The notes beneath the pieces were generated by a model, which worked only from the letters and a program-made list of their open reading frames with translations, was not told the origin of the DNA and did not search any database. From positions 1,426,001-1,490,000 of the forward strand of contig NZ_LR134269.1 in NCBI RefSeq assembly GCF_900636385.1: a stretch of DNA of 64,000 nt. Direction: 5' to 3'. The first letter of the stretch is position 1; each line of letters begins with the position of its first letter. Shown piece by piece: positions 1 to 15,693 of the stretch. The position numbers and the translations under genes were made by a program. This DNA is from Staphylococcus warneri. GTDB lineage: Bacteria > Bacillota > Bacilli > Staphylococcales > Staphylococcaceae.

Positions 1-771
1 ACCGAAAGCACTTTTAATGATAGTACCAATCATTGGAACGATTTGATCTAAGTTTAATAGTAAAATAACTAAAACCATACCAATGTATATAATAGCCATA
101 ATAGGAACTATTAATGATGATAATGTTGCAATACTTCGAACACCACCAAAGATGATGATAGCTGTAATGACTGCTAAAACAATTCCTGTAATAACTGGGC
201 TAACATGATACTGAGTATTTAATGATTCAGCAATCGTATTTGATTGAACTGTGTTAAATACAAATGCGAAAGTAACTGTGATTAGAATCGCAAATACAAT
301 ACCTAACCATTTTTGATTTAATCCTTTAGTTATGTAATATGCTGGTCCGCCTCGGAATCCACCATCTTTATCATGTACTTTGTAAACCTGAGCTAATGTG
401 GCTTCCATAAATGCACTTGCTGCACCTATAAATGCAATAATCCACATCCAAAATACCGCACCAGGACCACCTAGTACAATTGCTGTTGCTACACCAGCAA
501 TATTTCCTGTACCAACCCTTGAGCCTGCACTAATTGCAAAAGCTTGGAAAGGTGAAATACCTTTTTCGCCACTTTCTAATGTTTCAGGTTTCTCAACTAA
601 CGCTCTAAACATTTCAGGCAACATGCGAAGTTGCACAAATTTAGAACTGATAGTGAAGAAGAAACCAGCTGTAAGTAACAATCCAATTAGATATTGAGAC
701 CAAATTAAATCATTCCCTACTTGGACAAAATCTTTGAACCAACCAGGAATTAAATTATCAAAATCTTTCAA
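1..771 (-). CDS. alsT: Sodium:alanine/glycine symporter (AlsT family), partial
   Basis: Integral membrane amino-acid carrier of the alanine/glycine:cation symporter family, importing a small neutral amino acid with Na+. Only the first 257 codons are present; the gene runs off the left edge. The translation shows the family's conserved glycine-rich stretches (GSRVGTGNIAGVATAI and GGPGAVFWMW) between hydrophobic segments, and GGFRGGPAYYITKGL. I chose the TTG at 769-771 because GAGAGGG lies six bases upstream of it; an ATG five codons earlier (784-786) overlaps that ribosome site and has no site of its own. It follows parC on the same strand after about 200 bp. Family call is firm; the transported substrate is inferred. 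Confidence 0.85.
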   Translation of the reverse strand, partial: MKDFDNLIPGWFKDFVQVGNDLIWSQYLIGLLLTAGFFFTISSKFVQLRMLPEMFRALVEKPETLESGEKGISPFQAFAISAGSRVGTGNIAGVATAIVLGGPGAVFWMWIIAFIGAASAFMEATLAQVYKVHDKDGGFRGGPAYYITKGLNQKWLGIVFAILITVTFAFVFNTVQSNTIAESLNTQYHVSPVITGIVLAVITAIIIFGGVRSIATLSSLIVPIMAIIYIGMVLVILLLNLDQIVPMIGTIIKSAFG

Positions 772-973
772 ATAAATCCCTCTCATCTTTAAATAAAATT
801 CATATCTTAAAAATTCAAGAGATTCATATTGTCATATTGCAATCTAATTAAATAATGATTCAACATATCAATACTTATCATTAGATTGTTCAATTTAATA
901 TAAACCTCTTGAACGCTTTAATTGTGATTATTATATTTTATTTTATCATCTTATTCATGTATTGCATATACTT

Positions 974-5409
<4,436 letters not shown>

Positions 5410-5579
5410 TTAAAACTATACAATAGTTATTCTTATATAAATCTGTATAAATTGCAAGTGTCATCTTGATAATTCAGTTTATTTTAATGATTATTCATTT
5501 TTAAATTATCAATTTTTATTGTTCTAAAATAAGGGGGATATGGTAAAATAGTGCTAAGTTACTAAAGGATGTGTATTTT

Positions 5580-6188
5580 ATGATGATTGTCGTCATGTTA
5601 ATACTAAGTTATCTTATTGGCGCTTTTCCAAGTGGTTTAGTTATAGGAAAGCTATTCTTTAAGAAAGATATAAGACAATTTGGTAGTGGCAACACTGGAG
5701 CAACAAACAGTTTTAGGGTATTAGGTAGACCAGCAGGATTTGTGGTAACCTTCTTAGATATTTTCAAAGGTTTTATCACTGTATTCTTCCCTATTTGGTT
5801 ACCAGTACATGTTGATGGACCTATAAGTACATTCTTTACCAACGGACTGATTGTAGGTTTATTTGCAATACTTGGCCATGTATATCCTATATATTTAAAA
5901 TTTAAAGGTGGTAAAGCTGTTGCTACGAGTGCTGGGGTAGTTTTAGGAGTAAATCCCATTTTATTATTAATTTTAGCTGCAATTTTCTTTTTAGTGCTAA
6001 AAACATTTAAATACGTCTCCTTATCAAGTATCGTAGCAGCTATTTGTTGTGTGATAGGTTCACTCATTATACAGGACTACATCTTACTTGCAGTTAGCGG
6101 CATTGTTTCTATAATTTTAATTATACGCCACAAAACAAATATTGTCCGAATCTTTAAAGGTGAAGAACCTAAGATAACATGGATGTAA
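5580..6188 (+). CDS. plsY: Glycerol-3-phosphate acyltransferase PlsY
   Basis: Membrane enzyme that transfers an acyl group from acyl-phosphate to glycerol 3-phosphate, the first step of phospholipid synthesis. The 202-residue product matches family length and has about five hydrophobic helices. Conserved motifs are visible: GSGNTGATN at residues 35-43, the [10 protein letters not shown] loop near residue 109, and a late GHVYPIY segment. The ATG at 5580 has AAAGGA about ten bases upstream; an in-frame GTG at 5571 sits directly on that site and was rejected. Divergent from parE. Confidence 0.96.
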   Translation: MMIVVMLILSYLIGAFPSGLVIGKLFFKKDIRQFGSGNTGATNSFRVLGRPAGFVVTFLDIFKGFITVFFPIWLPVHVDGPISTFFTNGLIVGLFAILGHVYPIYLKFKGGKAVATSAGVVLGVNPILLLILAAIFFLVLKTFKYVSLSSIVAAICCVIGSLIIQDYILLAVSGIVSIILIIRHKTNIVRIFKGEEPKITWM

Positions 6189-6208
6189 ATCAAATAAACA
6201 AAATTATT

Positions 6209-6257
6209 AGCGCTTAATTAGATATTTACCTAATAGATATCTTATTAAGTGCTTTTC
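6209..6257 (+). terminator. Terminator after plsY
   Basis: Inverted repeat AGCGCTTAAT ... ATTAAGTGCT with additional inner pairing, followed by TTTTC. It lies 20 bp after the plsY stop. Confidence 0.65.
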
Positions 6258-6423
6258 TTTATAGTCATAAATGACACATGTTGATATAAGCACATTTTTT
6301 ATTTTGTCAGTATGTATAATGTTTAAAAATATATTAGAATGATAGGCTATGCTATAATTCTAATATCACTAAAATTGACAATCCATCGAGTAAAATATAG
6401 AGATTTATTATGGAGGAGATTAA

Positions 6424-6720
6424 ATGAAAATTGAACTTACAGACCAAGCCGTTCAATGGTTTAAAGATGAATTTGATTTACCGGAAGATAATCAAGTATT
6501 ACATTTCTTCGTAAGATATGGTGGCGAATTTCAATTAAAACAAGGATTTAGCCCAGCGTTTAATGTTGAAAACAAATCTGATGTTGAGGTTGCTTATGAA
6601 GAAGAATATAACGGATTAACGATTGTTATATCCGAGAAAGATTTATGGTACTTTGAAGATGATCATATTGTGGTAGATACAGTTGATCATGAAGATAAAA
6701 TTTCATATACAAAGAAATAG
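6424..6720 (+). CDS. HesB/YadR/YfhF-family (Fe-S biosynthesis-like) protein
   Basis: Small 98-residue soluble acidic protein of the Fe-S cluster biosynthesis (HesB-like) fold, similar in length and pattern to Bacillus YneR. Recognisable features are the N-terminal [12 protein letters not shown] helix and the [17 protein letters not shown] strand region. It contains no cysteine, so it cannot ligate an Fe-S cluster as A-type carriers do; its role is unknown. GGAGG lies nine bases before the ATG. It sits alone between two terminators, near aconitase, as in Bacillus. Confidence 0.8.
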   Translation: MKIELTDQAVQWFKDEFDLPEDNQVLHFFVRYGGEFQLKQGFSPAFNVENKSDVEVAYEEEYNGLTIVISEKDLWYFEDDHIVVDTVDHEDKISYTKK

Positions 6721-6728
6721 AAATATTA

Positions 6729-6769
6729 TATAGCCCTAAAATGCATTAATAAAGCATTCTAGGGCTATA
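6729..6769. terminator. Bidirectional terminator
   Basis: Stem TATAGCCCT / AGGGCTATA with inner ATGC...GCAT pairing between two convergent genes; it can stop the HesB-like gene on the plus strand and the thioesterase on the minus strand. Confidence 0.75.
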
Positions 6770-6793
6770 TTTGTTATGTCTTATTAATTTAAA

Positions 6794-7261
6794 TTATAAA
6801 TGATCAATACCATGAGTTACTTCTTCATTGATGCCTTCTTTATTTAAAGATTCAACTTTACTATAGGTTTCATGCCAATCTGCAAAATAACGATCTAATC
6901 TAATTGGTCTAAACGTATCAGCTTTCATACAAATTAACTCAGTATAACCTGTAGTTGCAAGTTCGCCCTGTTCATTAAAAATTTCATATCTATACACAGA
7001 ACGTAATCTTGAATATTTTTCCACCCATGTTTTAATGGTTACTTTTTCAGGATAAAAAATTGATTTTTTATATTTGATATTTAAGTCTGTAACTGGAGAA
7101 ATGATCCCTTGCTTTTCCATATCAGCATAACTAAATCCTAGTTTTCTAATGTAATCTGTACGCGCTACTTCAAACCATGTTGCATAATTACCATGATAAA
7201 TCACGCCCATTTTATCTGTCTCTTGATATCTTGGTTCAATTTCAGTCAAACTATAAATCAT
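6794..7261 (-). CDS. Acyl-CoA thioesterase, 4-hydroxybenzoyl-CoA thioesterase family (YneP-like)
   Basis: Hotdog-fold thioesterase of 155 residues. The active-site signature of the 4HBT family is visible at the N-terminus: ETDKMGVIYHGNYATWFE, with the catalytic Asp and the HxNY element. It likely hydrolyses acyl-CoA in the cytoplasm; the physiological substrate is unknown. It lies just downstream of aconitase on the same strand, separated by a terminator, matching the citB-yneN-yneP region of Bacillus. A ribosome site (GGAAGG) precedes the ATG. Confidence 0.85.
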   Translation of the reverse strand: MIYSLTEIEPRYQETDKMGVIYHGNYATWFEVARTDYIRKLGFSYADMEKQGIISPVTDLNIKYKKSIFYPEKVTIKTWVEKYSRLRSVYRYEIFNEQGELATTGYTELICMKADTFRPIRLDRYFADWHETYSKVESLNKEGINEEVTHGIDHL

Positions 7262-7311
7262 TTAAGTCCAATCCTTCCTTAACTATTAACATTACATATA
7301 TAGTTTAGCAT

Positions 7312-7344
7312 AAAAAAACAGTGCTAACCTAAACGTTAGCACTG
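7312..7344 (-). terminator. Terminator of acnA
   Basis: Perfect 10-bp stem CAGTGCTAAC / GTTAGCACTG with a six-base loop, followed on the minus strand by a run of T residues, 23 bp after the aconitase stop. Confidence 0.85.
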
Positions 7345-7366
7345 TCAAAAGTCACATCTTTTGTGA

Positions 7367-10072
7367 TTATTGAGCTAATTTATTTCTTAATACCATTTGT
7401 AAGATACCGCCATGACGATAATAATCTAATTCTACTAATGAATCGAAACGAACCATTGCTTCAAAATCAACAACTTCTCCATTTTCTTTCTTAGCATGAA
7501 CAGTTACTAAGTCATGAGGTTTAACTGTTTCATCGATATCTACAGAAATTTCTTCTTTACCTTCTAAACCTAGAGAATCAGCTGATTCACCTTGTTTAAA
7601 TTGTAATGGTAATACACCCATCATTACTAAGTTTGAACGGTGGATACGTTCATAACTTTGTGCAATAACAGTTTTAACGCCTAATAAGTTTGTACCTTTA
7701 GCAGCCCAGTCACGAGATGAACCCATACCGTAATCATTACCTGCTAAAACAGCTAAACCAGTACCATTTTCTTTGTATTTCATAGCTGCATCATAGATAG
7801 GCATGATTTCTCCTGTAGGCCAGTATGTTGTAAATCCACCTTCAGTACCTGGCGCTAATTGGTTTTTAATACGGATATTAGCGAAAGTACCACGTACCAT
7901 TACTTCATGGTTACCACGTCTTGAACCATAAGAGTTAAATTCTCTAATTGGAACATCATGGTCTAATAAATATTTACCTGCTGGTGTATCTTTACCAATC
8001 GCACCTGCTGGAGAAATGTGGTCAGTTGTAACTGAGTCACCAAATTTACCCATAATACGTAAATCTTTTAATGGTTCAATAGTTCCTGGTTCTTTAGATA
8101 AACCTTGGAAGAATGATGGATTTTGAATATAAGTTGAATTTGGATCGAAATCATATAATGGTGCGTCAGTAACGTCGATTTCATTCCACATTTCATTATT
8201 TTCGTATACATTTGCATATTCTTCTAAGAATAATTCTGGTGTTACGACACTATCAACAGTGTCTGCAACTTCTTTGATACTTGGCCAGATATCTTTAAGA
8301 TATACATCTTCGCCATCTTTACCTTTACCGATAGGTTCATTGTGTAAATCGATATCAACTGTTCCAGCTAATGCATAAGCTACAACTAATTGTGGTGAAG
8401 CTAAGTAGTTAGCTTTAACTAATGGATGGATACGACCTTCAAAGTTACGGTTACCAGAAAGTACAGAAGTTACTAATAAATCTTCGTCAGCTACTGCTTT
8501 TTCAATTTCAGGTAATAGTGGACCTGAGTTACCGATACAAGTTGTACAACCATAACCAACTAAGTTGAAACCTAAATCATCAAGATATTCTTGTAAACCT
8601 GAATCTCTTAAATATCCAGTAACAACTTTTGAACCTGGTGCTAATGAAGTTTTAACATAATCAGGTACTTTTAAGCCTTTTTCAATTGCTTTTTTAGCAA
8701 CTAAACCTGCACCTAACATAACGTAAGGGTTAGATGTATTTGTACATGATGTAATCGCTGCAATTGCAACATCACCAGTCTTCATAGTTGAAGTTCTGCC
8801 ATCATTAAATTTGATTTCTGCTTTCTTATCAAATTCACTTTCATCTAAACCATGACCTTGGTTTCCAGCTGGTGCTGTAACTGATTTTTCGAATTCAGTT
8901 TTCATGTCACTTAAGAAGATTAAATCTTGTGGACGTTTTGGCCCTGATAAAGAAGCTTGAACTGTAGATAAATCTAAATCAATCACTTCAGTATATTCAG
9001 GATCTTCATTTTCAACTTGGAAGAACATATTATTTTGTTGTAAATATTCTTTGACAAGTGCAATATGATCATCTTTACGACCAGTTAATTTCATGTATTT
9101 AAGTGATTCTTCATCAACTGGGAAGAAACCACAAGTTGCACCATATTCAGGCGCCATGTTAGCAATTGTCGCACGGTCAGCTAATGGTAAGTTTGTTACA
9201 CCAGGACCAAAGAACTCAACGAATTTACCTACTACACCACGTTTACGTAACTCTTCAGTTACACGTAATGCTAAGTCAGTTGCTGTTGAACCTTGTGGTA
9301 ATTCATTACTTAATCTTACACCGATAACTTCTGGAATTGGGAAGTATGATGGTTGTCCTAACATACCTGCTTCGGCTTCGATACCGCCGACACCCCAACC
9401 TAATACACCAATACCGTTAATCATTGTAGTATGAGAGTCAGTACCAACTAATGTATCTGGGAACGCAGTTTGTTCTCCGTCAACGTCACGAACATGAACA
9501 ACATTCGCTAAGTACTCTAAGTTTACTTGGTGGACAATACCTGTAGCAGGTGGTACAGCATTATAGTTATCAAATGCTTTTGTTGCCCAGTTTAAGAATT
9601 GATAACGTTCATAGTTACGTTCGAATTCTAATTTCATATTACGTTGTAGTGCATCTGGATTAGCATAACTATCGACTTGTACTGAGTGGTCAATAACTAA
9701 GTCAACTGGTACTTCAGGGTTAATTTTGTTAATATCCCCACCAACATCATTCATTGCTTTACGTAAAGACGCTAAGTCAACAACTGCTGGTACACCAGTG
9801 AAGTCTTGTAAAATAACTCGAGATGGTTTGAAAGGTACTTCACCTTCGTTACCTTTTTTGCCAAATTCTGCTAATTGTTTAATGTGATCATCAGTAATTA
9901 CAAAATCATCTTCCTGACGTAACACAGATTCTAGTAATACACGGATTGAATAAGGTAACTTTGAAATTTTAGTTAAACCTTGTTCTTCTAATGATTTTAA
10001 ATCATAGTACGTGTATGATTGGCCATTTAAATCAAATTGTTTCTTTGCTGTTTCTTTAAAATTAGAAGCCAT
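7367..10072 (-). CDS. acnA: Aconitate hydratase A
   Basis: TCA-cycle enzyme interconverting citrate and isocitrate through a [4Fe-4S] cluster. It is 901 residues, full length for the AcnA/IRP type. Cluster-ligand cysteines are visible in SCTNTSNPY (near residue 442) and [11 protein letters not shown] (near 508 and 511), and the swivelling C-terminal domain carries [18 protein letters not shown] precedes the ATG. It has its own upstream region of about 300 bp, which holds a Fur-like palindrome at 10252-10266, and its own terminator, so it is probably monocistronic. Confidence 0.98.
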   Translation of the reverse strand: MASNFKETAKKQFDLNGQSYTYYDLKSLEEQGLTKISKLPYSIRVLLESVLRQEDDFVITDDHIKQLAEFGKKGNEGEVPFKPSRVILQDFTGVPAVVDLASLRKAMNDVGGDINKINPEVPVDLVIDHSVQVDSYANPDALQRNMKLEFERNYERYQFLNWATKAFDNYNAVPPATGIVHQVNLEYLANVVHVRDVDGEQTAFPDTLVGTDSHTTMINGIGVLGWGVGGIEAEAGMLGQPSYFPIPEVIGVRLSNELPQGSTATDLALRVTEELRKRGVVGKFVEFFGPGVTNLPLADRATIANMAPEYGATCGFFPVDEESLKYMKLTGRKDDHIALVKEYLQQNNMFFQVENEDPEYTEVIDLDLSTVQASLSGPKRPQDLIFLSDMKTEFEKSVTAPAGNQGHGLDESEFDKKAEIKFNDGRTSTMKTGDVAIAAITSCTNTSNPYVMLGAGLVAKKAIEKGLKVPDYVKTSLAPGSKVVTGYLRDSGLQEYLDDLGFNLVGYGCTTCIGNSGPLLPEIEKAVADEDLLVTSVLSGNRNFEGRIHPLVKANYLASPQLVVAYALAGTVDIDLHNEPIGKGKDGEDVYLKDIWPSIKEVADTVDSVVTPELFLEEYANVYENNEMWNEIDVTDAPLYDFDPNSTYIQNPSFFQGLSKEPGTIEPLKDLRIMGKFGDSVTTDHISPAGAIGKDTPAGKYLLDHDVPIREFNSYGSRRGNHEVMVRGTFANIRIKNQLAPGTEGGFTTYWPTGEIMPIYDAAMKYKENGTGLAVLAGNDYGMGSSRDWAAKGTNLLGVKTVIAQSYERIHRSNLVMMGVLPLQFKQGESADSLGLEGKEEISVDIDETVKPHDLVTVHAKKENGEVVDFEAMVRFDSLVELDYYRHGGILQMVLRNKLAQ

Positions 10073-10251
10073 TTGATATCCCCCTTGAATTTCTATATAT
10101 TTATATGCCTTAGTTAAATTGTATTATTATATGTTTTCGAACACAACTGTATAGGTATATAAAGGAGTCATTTTTCATTTCGCATTTTTAATCAGGTAGT
10201 ATAAGTAAAACTTATTATGACTCATTTGTACCATAAGTTATTTTTATTAAT

Positions 10252-10266
10252 TGAGAATGGTTATCA
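10252..10266. promoter_or_regulatory. Candidate Fur-family operator upstream of acnA
   Basis: TGAGAATGGTTATCA matches the 15-bp staphylococcal Fur consensus TGATAATGATTATCA at 13 of 15 positions. It lies about 180 bp upstream of acnA, the only neighbouring gene reading away from it. Direct Fur control of aconitase is inference; a distal position weakens it. Confidence 0.35.
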
Positions 10267-10302
10267 ATCGCAAGTAATTATTATTTTATATGCTTGAAAC
10301 AT

Positions 10303-10335
10303 AAAAAATAGCTATCAACAAAATTGTTGATAGCT
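10303..10335 (-). terminator. Terminator of opuD2
   Basis: Perfect stem AGCTATCAAC / GTTGATAGCT with a loop of about six bases, followed on the minus strand by TTTTTTAT, 35 bp after the transporter stop. Confidence 0.85.
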
Positions 10336-10369
10336 TTAAATCCACCATTATAGTAGATATTTCATTCAA

Positions 10370-12013
10370 TTATTCTTCTCTTTCACGATTACGTCTAGAT
10401 TCACGTTTTTCTAAAATATCAGATTCGTAATCCTCTTGTTGATATTTAACATATTCTTCTAATCTGTGTTTATTAGGCGTTAATGTTAATCCTAAGAATT
10501 TACGTTCCTTATTAGCATCTTTGTAGAAACTGATCATCATTAATATGACGACAAAGGAGAATGGAAACGCACTAATAATGGCGGCACTCTGAATCGCGTT
10601 GAGCGCTTTTGTTCCATCTCCGCCACCAGCTAATAATAATACAAAGGCGATAAGTGCTTGAGCAATACCCCAAGTTACTTTAACCATACTACTTGGATTT
10701 AACGAACCAAATGTTGTTTGCATACCTAATACGAATGTTGCTGAGTCAGCTGAAGTAATAAAGAATGAAGCAATTAAAATAAGTGCAATAAATGATAATA
10801 CGATACCTAATGGTACGTGGTTGAATACACCGAATAATTGTGTTTCTGGAGTCATTTTAAATAACTCTGGATGTTTCTTACCAGTTTCGATACCAAGAAC
10901 ACCAAATACACTGAACCAGATGAAACTAACAATTGCTGGTACTAATAGTACACCAGAAATAAATTCTCTGATTGAGCGTCCTTTTGAAACTCTGGCAATA
11001 AATACACCAACGAATGGACTCCAACTTAACCACCAACCCCAGTAGTAAAGTGTCCATGTAGACATCCATTCACGTTTTTGTCCATTTAATGCTGCAGTAT
11101 CAAAACTATTAAATAAGAATGTATTTAATAAGCTACCAGTTGAACTAGTCATCATGTTTAATATTAAAACAGTTGGTCCAATAATTAATGTAATAATCAT
11201 TAATAAAGCACCTAATCCGATGTTTAGATTACTTAAATATTGGATACCTTTACTTAGACCAGACCAAGCACTTGCAATAAATAGGATTGTAACTATGACA
11301 ATAATAATAGCTTGGACCCAAGTTGTATTCGGTACGCCAAATAAATAATTTAAACCACCGTTGATTTGTAATGCACCCATACCAAGTGATACAGCTACAC
11401 CAACTAAAGTAGCAAATACTGAAAGAACGTCGATGAATGTTCCAATTGGACCTTCAACTTTATCACCTAAAATTGGGCGTAATGTTCTAGATAATAAGCC
11501 AGGCTCTCCTTTACGGAATTGTGCATAAGCAAGTGCTAATGCTACAACACCATATACAGCCCATGCATGGAAGCCCCAATGGAAGAATGTTGAACGTAAT
11601 GCTTCTGTGTAAGCTTCAGTCGTTTTCGGATCGGCATCAGGTGGTGAAGCGAAATGAGACATTGGCTCAGCTGCACCGTAGAATACTAAACCGATACCCA
11701 TACCGGCACTAAATAACATCGCAAACCAAGAAATAGTATTAAATTCCGGTTTGTCATTTGGTTTACCTAATTTAAGTTTCCCAATTGGACTAAAGATAAG
11801 GAAAATACAGAAGAAAACTATAATCGTAGTTAGAATTAAGTAATACCAACCTAGTTTATCTGTTATCCACATTTTGACCTCATTCGTTACTGAGTCAAAT
11901 TGTGTTGGGAAAATAGCACCAATTAATACAACAATTGCTGCGATAATTGCACTATAGATAAACACCGGAGAAATCTTCTTACCGTTCTTTTCATTAGAAG
12001 AAGAAGAATTCAT
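10370..12013 (-). CDS. opuD2: Glycine betaine transporter, BCCT family (OpuD2)
   Basis: Secondary transporter of the betaine/choline/carnitine family that imports compatible solutes for osmotic stress. It has 547 residues and about twelve hydrophobic segments. Family signatures include SAGMGIGLVFYGAAEP, the tryptophan-rich WGWWLSWSPFVGVFIARVSK and FITSADSATFVLG. The cytoplasmic C-terminus is highly charged and ends in an Arg/Glu-rich tail, as in osmosensing BCCT proteins. GGGAG precedes the ATG. The mechanosensitive channel gene mscL is divergent, pairing solute uptake with emergency release. OpuD versus choline or carnitine specificity is by synteny with S. aureus. Confidence 0.9.
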   Translation of the reverse strand: MNSSSSNEKNGKKISPVFIYSAIIAAIVVLIGAIFPTQFDSVTNEVKMWITDKLGWYYLILTTIIVFFCIFLIFSPIGKLKLGKPNDKPEFNTISWFAMLFSAGMGIGLVFYGAAEPMSHFASPPDADPKTTEAYTEALRSTFFHWGFHAWAVYGVVALALAYAQFRKGEPGLLSRTLRPILGDKVEGPIGTFIDVLSVFATLVGVAVSLGMGALQINGGLNYLFGVPNTTWVQAIIIVIVTILFIASAWSGLSKGIQYLSNLNIGLGALLMIITLIIGPTVLILNMMTSSTGSLLNTFLFNSFDTAALNGQKREWMSTWTLYYWGWWLSWSPFVGVFIARVSKGRSIREFISGVLLVPAIVSFIWFSVFGVLGIETGKKHPELFKMTPETQLFGVFNHVPLGIVLSFIALILIASFFITSADSATFVLGMQTTFGSLNPSSMVKVTWGIAQALIAFVLLLAGGGDGTKALNAIQSAAIISAFPFSFVVILMMISFYKDANKERKFLGLTLTPNKHRLEEYVKYQQEDYESDILEKRESRRNREREE

Positions 12014-12226
12014 AATTAATTACTCCCTTCATATCTATTATTAAATTTTCAATCTAGTAAAACTAAAATATTCTTTTTTTATCTTAAAACATTTAATTTT
12101 ACTAAAGCACTACTATAGGATAACAAACGTCCTATTTAGAATCAAATTTGATTAAATTTCCTATTTGCTAAATTAATTATATGTTGTATAATGGCTTTTA
12201 AATATTGTTTAGAAAGGACTATTTAA

Positions 12227-12583
12227 ATGCTTAAAGAATTTAAAGACTTTGCGTTAAAAGGCAACGTATTAGATTTAGCTGTAGCCGTTGTTATGGGGGC
12301 AGCTTTCAATAAAATCATTTCTGCATTAGTCGAATACATCATCATGCCATTGATTGGTAAAATTTTCGGTTCAGTCAATTTTGCAGAAGATTGGGCTTTC
12401 TGGGGAATTAAATATGGTTTATTCATACAATCAATAATTGATTTCATAATCATTGCTTTTGCATTATTTATCTTTGTAAAAATTGCAAATACTTTAATGA
12501 AGAAAGAAGAACCAGAAGAAGAATTAGAACAAAATACGGTTCTTTTAACTGAAATTAGAGACTTATTAAGAGAAAAACATTAA
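12227..12583 (+). CDS. mscL: Large-conductance mechanosensitive channel MscL
   Basis: Pentameric membrane channel that opens under turgor and releases osmolytes. The 118-residue length is slightly below the E. coli protein and normal for staphylococci. The first helix contains the family signature [17 protein letters not shown], followed by an extracellular loop, a second transmembrane helix and a Glu-rich cytoplasmic tail (EEPEEELEQ). AAAGGA lies eight bases before the ATG. It is divergent from the betaine transporter. Confidence 0.97.
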   Translation: MLKEFKDFALKGNVLDLAVAVVMGAAFNKIISALVEYIIMPLIGKIFGSVNFAEDWAFWGIKYGLFIQSIIDFIIIAFALFIFVKIANTLMKKEEPEEELEQNTVLLTEIRDLLREKH

Positions 12584-12593
12584 TAATAATATT

Positions 12594-12641
12594 AAATCGA
12601 TTTATCAACTTACAATCAAAAGTTGATAAATCGATTTTTTT
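12594..12641. terminator. Bidirectional terminator between mscL and sbcC
   Basis: Perfect 15-bp stem ATCGATTTATCAACT / AGTTGATAAATCGAT with a 10-base loop, followed by TTTTTT on the plus strand. It separates two convergent genes. Confidence 0.85.
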
Positions 12642-12657
12642 ATAGAGACATTTCACT

Positions 12658-15600
12658 TTAATTCCATTTGAATTTTGTCATACTTTGATACTGATTTGAT
12701 GTTACCTCTAAAATAAGTGGTATTCTTTGTTTTAATTCACTAACATGAGAGATAATACCTACCATTCTTCCCTTCGATTTAAGGTTTACTAGTGTATCAA
12801 GTGCAGTTTCAAGTGTTTCTTGATCTAATGTACCAAATCCTTCATCAATAAACATTGATTGAAGAGAGATTCCGCCCGATTCTTGTTGAACAATCTCACT
12901 TAATCCTAAAGCTAGCGCAAGCGATGCTTGGAATGTTTCTCCACCCGATAGTGAACTAATATGTCTTGCTTTATTAGAATAAAAATCAAAAACATCTATT
13001 TCTAAACCACTAAACCCTTGAGATAAAGCTTCTCTTCTTTGCAATTGATATCTTTGACCACTCATAGTAGCAAGTCGAATATTAGCTTGTGCTATAATTT
13101 TTTCTAAATAGTAAATTAGTACATAGTTTTCTAATGTTAATTTTTGACTGTTTTTACCAGATAGAATTTCTGCAAGATTAAATATATCTTGTTGCTCTTT
13201 CAACTCCTTGTTTAAATACTCGATATGAGATACAATTTCATCTACTTTTTGTTGGTTTAATTTCAGTTGATATTCTAATGTGGCAATTTCATTAGTTACA
13301 TTTTCAAGTTTAGCTTTAAGTTCTGATAGAGTTTTTTTGAATTTCTCCTATATCATCTAATTTTCTTCCTGCAACTAACTTTTTAAGTCTGCTTATTTCC
13401 AATTCATTCTTATGGATTTGTTTATCATATTCTTTAATTTCATTCTCTATGTCTTCTTTTTCATAAACAATTTTAATTATATCCTGAACTTGTTCAATAG
13501 AATCTATATTTAAACGGTTCATTTCAGCATCTAATGCTTGTTGTGTTTGTTTAATTTCCTCTTGAATATCATTTTTAGTTTGCTTATGATGATGCAAGTT
13601 ATTTTCTTCTATGCTTAGTTTTTGAATAATTTCATTTCTATTTTGTTTATGATTTTCAAGTAATTTTAAATAATGATCAACATTACTTTTTAACTTTTTA
13701 AAATATGTTTCAAACTCATCTATTTCATTATACTGAGTAGTTGATTCAAAATCATTGATACGTATCTCACATTGTTCAATTTTAGATTTTGCATTTTTAA
13801 TTTCATTTTCAATTTCAAACGATTCTTGACGTTTTTGTTCTACCTTTTTATTTGTTTTTAAGATAAATTCATTTTCCTTCTGTTGTTTTTCTTTTTCTTC
13901 TTTCTTTCTATTGATTTTAGAATAAAGGGTTTTTATATCCGGCATGGTATTTTCATCTACATGAATATTGTTTATTTGCTCCGTTAAGTGATTTAAAGTA
14001 CTTTCCAATTTAGCTTTATCGATATTCATTTCATTAAGCTCTTTTTGTAATGATTGAATTAAATTTTGCTTTTTATTAATACTATCAAAATCAATATGTT
14101 GTCCTAATGAAGTAATTTCATTCCCGCAAATCGGACATGTATCTCCAAGTGACATGACTTGTTGAAGTTGTTCAACTAAAGTTTCTTTGTTATTCAAATT
14201 AATTTCTGTCTTATCTATTTCGGACAACTTATTAGATAAGTCTTCTATTTCAATACATTTTTGATTATAGGATGTCTTAGTGTCATTCAACTTAGAGGTT
14301 AATTCTGCTTTAATTTTCATATCATTTTTAAGCTTTTCTGCTAGTTCTAGTTCTTTTTCAATATTGAAAATATCCTGACTCAATTGTTCAACATAACTAT
14401 AGTTAATTTCTTTTGATTTAATAGCTTCATTTAGTTTTAATAATTCATTTTCTATTATTTCTCTATTTTCATTTAAATCTACGAGTTGCGATATCAATCG
14501 TTCTTTGTCTTTATAACTATTTAAATAGAGAGTCATATTGGTATAAAAAGTATTAGTTTTTTCCAAATAGGCTTTTTCTTTATTGATAGATTCTTCTTGT
14601 TCAGATAATTGATTTAATTCTAATTGATTTTCTTCTTTTTCTTTTATTAACTTGTTAATTTCTTGACCAACGATTTCTATCAATTTTTCTGCTTGATTTA
14701 ACTTTTTATTGGCCGCTTCATTTCTATCTAGTAATAGTGATAATGGTTTAATTTCATTAATCTTATTTAATCTCTCACGTTGTTGATTTATATTATTTTC
14801 CTTTTGCTTAAGTTGCTTTAATGTACTTTCACTTTTATTTAACTCATTTAAATTTAATTCTAACTCTTTATTATCACTGAGCTTTTGTTCTACTTTTTCA
14901 ATTTCATTTTCATTATTTTTCTTTTGTTCATACTTTTTTCTCCCTATTTTTTTACCAAATTCATTAAACCTATGTAATACCTCAATGATTTTGTCTGTTT
15001 GATGTACATTGATACTTTTTAATTCTTCTAACTCATCGTTTTCAAAAGTATGGAGATCATTCCATAATCGTTCAATGTTTTTATATCTTTCTTCAATTTG
15101 GATTTTTTCATTTTTAACATTTTCGTTTAATTGTTTTTCAATTTCTTCAAATCGTTCACTATTAAAGAGTGTTCTTAAAATCCCTTGCTTTTCTTTACTA
15201 TTAGATAATAAGAATTTTTTAAATTCACCTTGTGGCAAAATAAATAACTGTCTAAACTGTTCAGCATTAACACCAATTAAGTCGATAATAAATTGATTAC
15301 CTGCATTTACCATACTTTCCCTTAAATCAAATTCGTTTTCTATATACTCGAAAACATTTAACTTTGCGGGCGTTTTGGTTGTATTACCTTCTTTAATATA
15401 AGGACCAGTACGAACTATTTTAAATAGTTTATGATTAAGTTCAAATTCGAACGTCACTTGCATTGCTGAATTACCATCTGCAAAATGACTTCTTAAATCA
15501 TTCTCTTTTCTATTTTTAGTTGAAGCTTCTCCATATAATGCATATGCGATGGCATCAAATATCATTGTTTTACCGGAACCAGTCTTACCACTAATTAAGA

Positions 15601-15688
15601 ACAATTGATTTTGATCTATATTTCTAAAATCTATTGTTTCATTTAAGAAAGGACCAAAATTGTTCAACTTTAACATCATTGGTTTCAA
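12658..15688 (-). pseudogene. sbcC: Exonuclease subunit SbcC, split by a frameshift
   Basis: ATPase subunit of the SbcCD nuclease (Rad50 homologue) that processes hairpins and protein-blocked DNA ends. The first frame codes 790 residues: Walker A (GKTGSGKT), long coiled coils and the CPICGNE zinc hook near residue 515. It then stops just after a run of seven T (plus strand, 13332-13338). Removing one base continues the protein in frame through the C-terminal head, which holds the signature LSGGETFQ and Walker [11 protein letters not shown]; total length would be about 1009, the S. aureus length. The TTG start six bases downstream of sbcD agrees with an MKP start. As read, the product lacks half its ATPase head and should be inactive. 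The indel could be phase variation, mutation or sequencing error. Confidence 0.88.
13332..13338. other. Homopolymer indel site in sbcC
   Basis: Seven consecutive T on the plus strand (A7 in the sbcC sense strand: CAAAAAAACTC). With six A the frame reads Q-K-T-L-S-E-L-K and joins both halves of the gene without further change. Confidence 0.8.
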
Positions 15689-15693
15689 GGTAA

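Noticed and set aside
772..786. ATG at 784-786 as the alsT start
   Set aside because: It overlaps the ribosome site GAGAGGG that serves the TTG at 769-771 and has none of its own.
5609..6067. 152-codon open frame antisense to plsY
   Set aside because: It mirrors the plsY codons, has no ribosome site, and plsY is a clear gene on the other strand.
9093..9434. 113-codon frame antisense to acnA
   Set aside because: Shadow frame inside a highly conserved gene, no ribosome site and no protein-like pattern.
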